A stretch of DNA of 64,000 bases, taken from Turritopsis dohrnii (lineage: Eukaryota > Cnidaria > Hydrozoa > Anthoathecata > Oceaniidae). Numbering within the stretch: position 1 is the stretch's first letter; each line of letters starts with the position of its first letter. A model generated the notes under the pieces. That model did no database searches, was not told the origin of the DNA, and saw only the letters and a list, made by a program, of their open reading frames with translations. Position numbers and translations under genes: made by a program. The DNA is taken from NCBI GenBank assembly GCA_027922465.2, contig BQMF02000326.1:124001-188000 (forward strand). The letters run 5' to 3'. This document shows positions 56,590 through 64,000 of this stretch, piece after piece.

Positions 56590-57767
56590 ATGGCTGCGAT
56601 CGGAGAGTAATTCCTTCAAGTTGATGATTTAGATGCTGTAATCGAAGCTATCGACGACGATATATTTGAAAATGATGCCGAAATTGAATCTCAACTGGTT
56701 AATGTATTCGCTGATAGTAACTTGGAATGTACTGCTGTTCAGTTTTCTTGTACTTACTGTGATAAACTTTAAGACCAAAACAGGCCTTTCAAGATATGTT
56801 CGTGCTAAGCATCAAGAATCTTCATCCTTAAGTGATCACTCAAAAGAGAAATCACCTGAGGAAATTCTTCATCCATTACGTTTCAAGCAGTTTATGCAAC
56901 AAAGTGCAACAAAACTTGCTTCTGACAAATGCTACTCTGAGAAAAAGCGACAAGAGTTTTCATCTTATTTGGTTTCTAACGAAGATGCTGTATACTCTTA
57001 CCAATTTGTTCGCGAATTGATTGATGGATTTAATGGTGACATTGAAAAGTTTTATCCATTGTTTTATAATTGTGTATCGACTAAAGGGAATACTTTTAAA
57101 AAATTTGTCCAATACATCTTCCAGAATTCTTGGGTTTGAAACAGTAAATTATGTTGTTGCACATTTGACTGGCTCATCAGGCAAAGATAGCAGTGTCGAA
57201 TTTAAGGACATTTCTTTTACTAACAAAGAAAAAGATATAATAAAGTATTTGTGTGGTTATGTTTTTGGAACAGTATATCGTCGTAACTGCAGGTCACAGT
57301 TGACTAGAAGTATGCTTGCTCAACAAAGTTTAAGTATTCTACTTGCTGTTGAAAGTTTAATGAACGACGAAAAAGAAGACCATTTGACCAAAGTAAAAGA
57401 TAGAGGAGGCTTATGGAGTGTTACAAATACTGTATACTCAATTTTTGCTACTGTCGAATCCACTTTCCGTCAGTCGACTGCTGGTTGTCAAAGAAAAATT
57501 GACAGTAACAAAATGGTGGGTGAACTCCTGGAAACCACAACTGTTTTGTTGAATTTCAATAAGTTACGTACAGAAGCTTCTGAAAAAGTTAGTAAGGAGG
57601 TCAGTCTTAATTTATTGGAGTATCTAATAACCCTTTATATTCGTGTAAGGACGTTTTCATTAGTTAAAGACAAAAGAGAAGAGCATTACATTAAATCCAA
57701 AAGGAAGAAATCAAGATCACTTCGTACAGAAATCAAGAAAGCTTCGAGTAGTGAACAAATGCACTGA
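56590..57767 (+). pseudogene. P-element companion gene (zinc-finger-type)
   Basis: Start MAAIGE at 56590, then an in-frame TAA and an acidic stretch (DDLDAVIEAIDDD). CTYC...LSRYVRAKH is a C2H2-like finger whose first His is Tyr. A frameshift occurs inside it (about 56768). The middle part runs to 57139 and, after another shift near 57100, reads FTNKEKDIIKYLCGYVFG, GGLWSVTNTVYSIFATVE and TLYIRVRTFSLVKDKREEH, with a basic tail ending at 57767. Function unknown. The family is seen repeatedly in cnidarian genomes. It could assist DNA binding or regulate transposition. Confidence 0.65.
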
Positions 57768-58327
57768 TGACCAAGAAATTAATCCTGTCAAAAAGGCTTT
57801 TTTTTTAAAAGCCACACATTAAATAAAAAACATTATTTGGTCACCAATCATTATTTTATCACCAATCAAAGGAAAACTACAAGAATTCAAATATGACTAT
57901 AAAGGTAAGGGAAATATTTCTAACTAATTTCTTAAATTTATTTTATTTATTTTATTTTATTTTATTTTATTTTTATTTATTTTCCCAATTACACACAAAA
58001 ATTTCAGAAGTTATATACAAAAGTTCTCAATGCTTTCATTGGCATTGCTTATTTTAAGAGCGAATTTCCCATGATTCTACAAATCTGAGTTAATGCTATT
58101 CAATTGCAAAAAATTCCTGAAAGTACTTTATCATCTGTTATAAATCCGGAATTAAATGATTATCAATTTTAAAAAAAGAACAATAATATTTCGTACTTAC
58201 CAAGTATTTCTTTCTTGAGATAAAACATAACCATATTGCCAATTCTAATGTTTTTTAACATTTGTAGCTATAAGAATAGCTGTTTTGACAGGATTATAGT
58301 CACTGTCCGGGACTTTCTTGCAATAAC

Positions 58328-60968
58328 CTATTTTGTTCTAGTACGACAAGGCACAGTCTCAACATCAAGCTTAGCAAATTGGGAATTACTTTCACAGTTA
58401 CCGGCAATTGACCTAAAGAGTTTTGTGGTACGTATAGTGTTATCATTGTAACCAAAATTACGAAGTGTTGGATTGTCTTTGCGGTGACCCATTGCCGTCT
58501 GACGACCAAAAGAGTTTTCAAGTGGGTCCTGACAAAGTCTTTCAGTTAAGACATATGGAATACCTGATTGAAGCAAAAATTGAATGAGTTCAACAGTAGA
58601 ATGGACAGTAATTTCCAAACCCTCATAAGTTTGCCATGAGATGAACATGTGCACTGAAGTTACCAGGTCGTGCTTCAAATGATTGTTTGCCAATCTTCAA
58701 AATATTTTAGAAAAGTATCTAAGAGCCAGGTGAAACGTTCATCATCTACAGCTTCAAATGGTTTTAAAAATGGTTTTATCTTGGTCACACACTCGGTAGT
58801 ATTTTTCACATTCATTCAATCAAAGAATTTGTCTAACATGCAACAATAAATGGCGGTTTCAATTGCTTCTGGTGGCCCATATGTTACAAGCGCTTGATAC
58901 ACAGATTCACTCAACACTTGAGCTGCTAGGCGGACATTCATAACAGAAAAACAGGTAAGATTGATGTGATTATTAGTAATTTTTGGAACCAAATGAAGTC
59001 CACAATCCAAGTCATTATAAAACAGCTTAGAAATGTGATTCCAAGTGAGATATTTACCATTCTTCACATACTTCTAGTACCTCTTTCTGCAAGCGAATTT
59101 CTCAGACAGTTGCGAGCTGTTTTGATTAAGTGAGGTGGATTAGAGATGAAATAAATATATCTCTCTTCTTCAGCCATAACATTCAAGGTACGGTAAACAA
59201 CACCAGCATCAGGACCATCTTAATGTTGATTCATGTGTAAATGCATCCGATACATTTTGCAATTTGATGAAACACCATCACTAGTCACCCCAACAACTTT
59301 AATTCCTACATTCTCTTCAGGAATGCTGACTGCTTTCAAAAACAAAGTGAATAACTGTACAGAATCAGCAGTGGTTGTTGCAAAATTTGCAAATGAAAAC
59401 TTTAATGGATTGACAATACTCCTAACCAGGAAAACTAACACATGTGAAGCAATTTCATCTGTCTTTTTCAATGTAGCATAATTAAGTTCGGTATCACCCA
59501 AGTCAACATAACCAATCAAGTCATTTGTAAATTTGTCCCACACTAGATTTTCTTGGACTTTCATCTCATCCATGAGAATGATGCCATATTTCTCAACGGA
59601 TTCAAATTTACTGACACAAAGCTCCTGACCCATCTTTTCATTGAAACCGTGTTTAGGACGAATGTAGTTTTTGTAATCTCTTAGGCGTCTTTGACTTGGA
59701 AGAATGAGGGAACCACTATTTGTCTTTTCATCATAATGTATTTCATCATACATAGCTGGAGACTTAGCAGCCAATCCTAATCAACACCGAATTACCATTG
59801 GGTGATATCGGACACCTGTTTTTGATGATGATAGGTATTTTTGTTGTTCCTCCCAAAACATTTTCATGAAAGGATTAATAGATTTCTTGTCAGCCCCAGC
59901 CATAATTTTAATAAGATCATCACCAAGATTTCTATCTACTTCCAGAGACTTTGACTTGATTTCAAGTTGCAATTTATTTATTTCATCCCTCAGCTGCTTG
60001 TTTTCTAATCTGTAATTCTGTAAGCTTTACTCTCTCAGGAGATGTGAGAGAAATTGGTGCTTTTAGTTTTGCTGGTACAGTTTACTTGGATCTTTTCCTT
60101 TTCAAGCTTAACTTTTCTTTAGATTCAGCAGAAGTACAGGCATTGCACTTTTCAAGTTGACTATCAATTAACATCAAGTAAGATGAAGATCTATACCATA
60201 TGGTTTGGTGAAGAGGATGACTATGGCTTACATTAGCAGAAAATAACTTTGGAACAGCATGCTCAATACAACTACCATTTAACTCACTTGATAAACCAGG
60301 GCATATTTTGTAACTTTTTATGAAGTTTAGCAATTGCGATAAATAAACATTCTTTAGTGATGATTGATTAGCTGTGTACAATGGATGCACTGACGAAATA
60401 CTCCAAAACAGGACTTGAATGGCATAACTTAATTTCGTGATATGTAATTCATGCTTGGGTACCATATGAATAGAATCAAAATAGCAAATAGATACTGCAT
60501 TCTCCTCTTGATAACTTATTTGCCAATCAGGGATTTTCAATTTTTCTAACCTTGAGGAAAATTCCAAAAATGATTTGTAACACTCCTTCTCTTTGGTTAT
60601 ATTGGCTACATCGGACAAAAATTCTTCTTTTTTATGCTGAATTCGTAAGGCAGGATCACGAAGATGAGAGGTGGTGATGCATGATGATGTAGGAATACTT
60701 TTAACTGGCAGATTTAGAGTTGGGATGGCCATTGGGTTTAAAGTACGTTTGTTATCGTGAGTTGCATAAGAATCCTCAGTAAAATAACGTTGACATATAA
60801 ATAAACAGCTTTTATTGATCAGTCTTTCGTAATGATATTTATGAGTTCATTTCTCCATTCGGTTTCAAACTCTCCATTACCAGATGGAACTTTAAAAAGT
60901 GAAATTCCCTTATACTTAACCTTACGAGAGACTGTGCAGCCGTAAATAGAACAGTTATCACCAGGCAT
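58328..60968 (-). pseudogene. P-element transposase (THAP type), decayed
   Basis: THAP start MPGDNCSIYGC at 60968, continuing SLFKVPSG. After a frameshift near 60822 the finger ends CQRYF, so the last zinc ligand His is Tyr. The core then reads PSQRRLRDYKNYIRP, ILMDEMKVQENLVWDK (first catalytic Asp block), GYVDLGD, FLVRSIVNPLKFSFA and VVGVTSDG (59774-59220). Next are GKYLTWNHISKLFYNDLDCGLHL (59067-58816) and QDPLENSFGRQ with the catalytic Glu block (58693-58328). At least four stops or shifts separate the blocks. Clearly a THAP9/P homologue, not functional as it stands. Confidence 0.85.
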
Positions 60969-61151
60969 GTTGATAATCTTCTGAGATATCTTCAACACAA
61001 AATCCAAATTACACACACATGTTCACGCAAAATGTGCAATTTTTGAAAATCTATGCGCGAAGAAGACTGAAATCCAGTTAAGAGTAGCGAACAATAGCAA
61101 AAACAATAACACGCTTTGAGTGGCCAGACTATCTCTTTTCTTATGACTATG

Positions 61152-62000
61152 AATAAACCACATATTTCCTTAAAAACGGCTCGTACAACTTGTGCTCAGC
61201 CAGAGGCAGATTCAAAATCAAATAACAAATATCAGTTTAAACAAATGGTTCCATAAAACCCAAATTTCGTCCCAAATGATGTGCTATTTATTTACTTTTT
61301 AAAACTAATCGTTTTTCACTTTAACATTTACACTCAAAACGTAGAGAGGAAAAACTTGAACTTATTATTAGCTTTTGCTTTTAAAAAGTTACGCGCTCTA
61401 ACATGGGTGCTATCAAACAGGGCGAAAATGGTTTCTCTTCTTAAAAATATCACAAGGGAGGAGAAAGAATGGCATGTGCTAAATGAATAAACTGAATAAA
61501 AGAAACGTTCGATCAGAAGCGCTTAACAATTAAAAGAAATGAAATTATTAAAAGAAAAGCAAAAAAATATATTTTGTTTCATGATACTCTTTTTTTTACC
61601 TATCGGTTTTTAAACATTTTGATTGCTCAAAAAAAGTTCACCCGTCTCAGACAGTCAGGCAAGCGTTAGGATACACTGGCAAACCGAACATGCTCCCACT
61701 TTCTGCCACTGCTGCTTTTTGTCCAAAATGTTTAATCAGTTAGTTTCTTTGTATTTAGTTGATGTATTGTTTTCAAAGCCAAGTCAACGTTGGCCCTTGG
61801 AATATAAAACTAACAATAATAATAAAAACAAAACGTTATCTCTATTGGTTCACCAGCCAAAAATAGTCACGTTCGATTGGAGTTGCAATGTATTTGTTTC
61901 GAACTCACGTTGCACACAAAAAAAGAAATAATTTCGCTCACAACTCAATCTAGCATTTTGCGTGAATTACAAACAAACAGACAGACAGACGGAGAATCGG
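61152..62000. repeat. Repeat Y, right copy, flanking P copy B
   Basis: 61152-61380 matches 56167-56395, and 61310-61990 matches 55250-55935. It ends in the 'gacagacggagaatcggtta' boundary module. Non-coding. Positions 62001-62590 hold no gene I can see. Confidence 0.8.
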
Positions 62001-62596
62001 TTATGCTTAAAAAATGCATAACTTCACGAAACTTACTTGTTTCGTACTGAAATTTTAAACAAGCGTTCCACTTCAACTAAAAAAACTGCTCCCAAAAAAC
62101 TGTTACTGTATCTTTCTAAAACGTTTAGCATTGAGTCCCCTAATTCATGTTGCGTTTGTTTTTTTTTACCCACTCCGTATAACTTATTTTTTTAATTTTA
62201 TTAGAAAGTTTTTGCAACATCTAACAAATTATGCTCTTTAGTGATGACTGGGCCTATTGCAGGTCATTTTTTTCAGTACATTGTTATTGAATAAGACACG
62301 CCTTTTAGCTAATGCTAAGCTGTCATAGTTAAATAATTAAATTATCTTTTGTTGTATTTTCCTCCTGTTATGTGGTCTTGTTCGTAACATTTTAATTCTT
62401 GTTGTCATTAGTAATGAACCTCACATAAGCTTGTGGAAGTAAGAATATGCATTATCAAAATTTTAACCTTCGTTTTTGTTTAGTCATAACATATTCTGTT
62501 TGATTTTGTATTTCAAAGCATGAATTATTCATTGTTTATTTGAAAAAAATTCAGCACATAGGAAATAAACTTGGTAAAAATTTCATTAGTCTCAAG

Positions 62597-62604
62597 TATA
62601 AAAT
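62597..62604 (+). promoter_or_regulatory. TATA box
   Basis: TATAAAAT lies 38 bp before the ATG at 62642. Transcription would start about 30 bp downstream, leaving a very short leader. Confidence 0.55.
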
Positions 62605-62641
62605 GAGGTTTGATTCTGCATAACACAAAGTTGCTTTAAAG

Positions 62642-63142
62642 ATGTCATATAAAGACCTTTTACTATCATCTTTGCTTGTGATTGTATTGACGCTTGTTGC
62701 CTTGACTGAAGGTTTATATGATGCATCCAAAACTACAAAAGGTAGCACACAGTCTCTGAAAAGTTTGGTACGACAATGGAACGAAGCTGATCATAGGAAC
62801 GAAATCAAAACTTCAGCTTTTCCAGAAAACCATTTTAAAATCTATCCATATAATGGAAAATCATTGTCACGTAGAAGATTGGAGAAAAAGTTGTTCAAAA
62901 AAATGCAAGAGGATGTTTTTGGTATACTAGCTGAACCAACAAATCATATTAACGATTTCCCTGTGAAGCAACGTCGCATCAAATTGGAAATAAGTCCCAT
63001 TCTTCTTCCAGGTGGGTTTGAAGCTGGCAAAGATTACACAGGGTGTTGCTGGATCGATTCCGATTTGGATGGAACACATAAACGCCAATTTAATCTCTCC
63101 AATTTCAAATTTCGCTTATTGAAAAAACCCCGAGAACATTAA
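62642..63142 (+). CDS. Predicted secreted protein, 166 aa, intronless
   Basis: The start MSYKDLLLSS gives a clear signal peptide (hydrophobic residues ~6-21, likely cut after ALTEG). The mature part is basic, with dibasic stretches (LSRRRLEKKLFKK) and only two cysteines, side by side (GCCWIDSDLDG), near the C-terminus. A TATA box sits just upstream. There are no stops or TE similarity. I do not recognise the family. It is the best candidate for a host gene here. The dibasic sites could be processing sites, which is speculation. Confidence 0.6.
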   Translation: MSYKDLLLSSLLVIVLTLVALTEGLYDASKTTKGSTQSLKSLVRQWNEADHRNEIKTSAFPENHFKIYPYNGKSLSRRRLEKKLFKKMQEDVFGILAEPTNHINDFPVKQRRIKLEISPILLPGGFEAGKDYTGCCWIDSDLDGTHKRQFNLSNFKFRLLKKPREH

Positions 63143-63384
63143 CATAAAAGACATTGTTGTAGCTTATATGCTAAGAATTGTGAATGACTGTTTTGGATAT
63201 GAAGTTTATCGACTTCACAAAAACCTTGATTTTTGAATTAAGTCAAACAACTGTCTTTAATTCAATCAATTTTTTCATTTTGCTAGCTTTAATGAAGATC
63301 ATGGCTTGGATTTTATATAAAAAAATTATTTACATTACATTATCATATCCATATGCTCATTGTAAAGCTCTCTGGTTATGAAGT

Positions 63385-64000
63385 GATATTTAAAAAGGGA
63401 AGACCGGCATATTCTCTTATTTTCAGTGTAGAATCTAAAGGTAAATTTTAAAATTTTAGACCATAAAGCGTTTAAGTTCATTCGTAATTTGTGAGACAGT
63501 ATTAAAAATAGTCTAAATAATTCATTTTCTTGTCAATATTACATTGTTATTTGATTGGCTAAAAGTTCTGATTACACTGTCTCTGCCACAACCACCAATT
63601 ACCACATCTGTCATTTTATTTTTCATCCTAATGATCAAGACACATCAGTAAAGGCTATTTTGAGCAGCAAATCATTAGAAATACTGTTGTCATCAGTTTT
63701 AAGCAATGTGGGTGGGGTGAGAGGTTATTAGGTGACACAATTACTGACGTCATCAACCTTCACAATTTTCAAACCCTTAATTTTTCTAATTAAGCAAACG
63801 TTTTGTTGTTGTTGTTGTTGTAATGAACTTCTATTGTGTTCAAAAATACCTTGGTTTGGAGGGTTTCTTTCCAAAAGATGACGTCAACTTAGGAGGAGGG
63901 GTAGAGCAAAGTTAAAACAAGTTGATGGAGGTGGGAGGTTGTCAAAACTCTTGAAAAAATGGTTGACGTCATTTCTCGTGAACAATCCCTATAATTTTGT
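63385..64000. other. Non-coding tail with (GTT)n microsatellite
   Basis: A (GTT)n run lies at 63803-63822. No supported gene, RNA or mobile element is seen in the rest. Confidence 0.5.

Larger units (their letters stand above)
56480..61151. mobile_element. P element copy B, 4.67 kb, two genes
   Basis: The termini are CATAGTCA(C/T)AAGAAA...GATAGTCTGG on both sides. AATAAAC flanks it at 56473-56479 and 61152-61158, a 7-bp exact duplication (8 bp is usual for P). It contains a companion gene on the plus strand and the P transposase on the minus strand, tail to tail. A (TTTTA)n microsatellite lies in the gap between them (57950-57990). Confidence 0.85.

Overview
The window looks like metazoan nuclear DNA, most likely from a cnidarian (possibly a hydrozoan). 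It is AT-rich, has GT-AG introns of about 60-200 bp, and is almost wholly built of transposable elements: CR1/L2-type LINEs, P, Mutator-like, mariner, hAT-like and RAG1-type DNA transposons. The taxon is an inference from element types, not proven. No bacterial operon, rRNA, tRNA or CRISPR was seen.

Layout. 0.3-6 kb: a mariner-like MITE fragment and a Mutator-like transposase pseudogene, split by a 3.9-kb DNA transposon (1441-5357) with ~310-bp inverted repeats and a multi-exon XPG/PIN-like gene. 6.1-22.8 kb: one old LINE (LINE-A, SGNH-esterase ORF1) that has absorbed a mariner MITE, a P element (itself holding a mariner and a Mutator-like element), a chimera of an intronless GTPase and a LINE 3' end, a second LINE (LINE-B) and a hAT-like MITE. 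22.8-26.27 kb: LINE-C, with a canonical 2A-like peptide motif and an (ATT)n tail. 26.27-31.11 kb: a RAG1-like transposon. 31.1-35.8 kb: repeats and non-coding DNA. 35.8-38.8 kb: LINE-D, nearly intact. 38.8-42.7 kb: mostly unassigned, with mini/microsatellites and a small R/Q-rich ORF. 42.7-55.0 kb: a ~565-bp satellite family in a higher-order arrangement, both orientations. 55-62 kb: a second P element with duplicated flanks. 62.6-63.1 kb: the only ordinary-looking host gene, a TATA-driven secreted protein.

The main discovery is the element at 26271-31112. A ten-exon minus-strand gene (30642 down to 26808) splices with perfect phase into about 965 codons. It matches vertebrate RAG1 from the N-terminal zinc/RING region through the catalytic core. 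D600, D708 and E962 equivalents are present, as are the C727/C730/H937/H942 zinc ligands. It is enclosed by inverted termini that begin CACGGTCGTT. Each carries a second conserved block, and that block is set exactly 11 bp further in on one side than on the other, which recalls the 12/23 asymmetry of V(D)J signals. No RAG2-like gene is present in the element.

A second notable point is that two divergent P elements (7713-14787 and 56480-61151) share the same tail-to-tail layout: a companion zinc-finger-type gene on the left and the P transposase on the right. The companion therefore appears to be an element gene.
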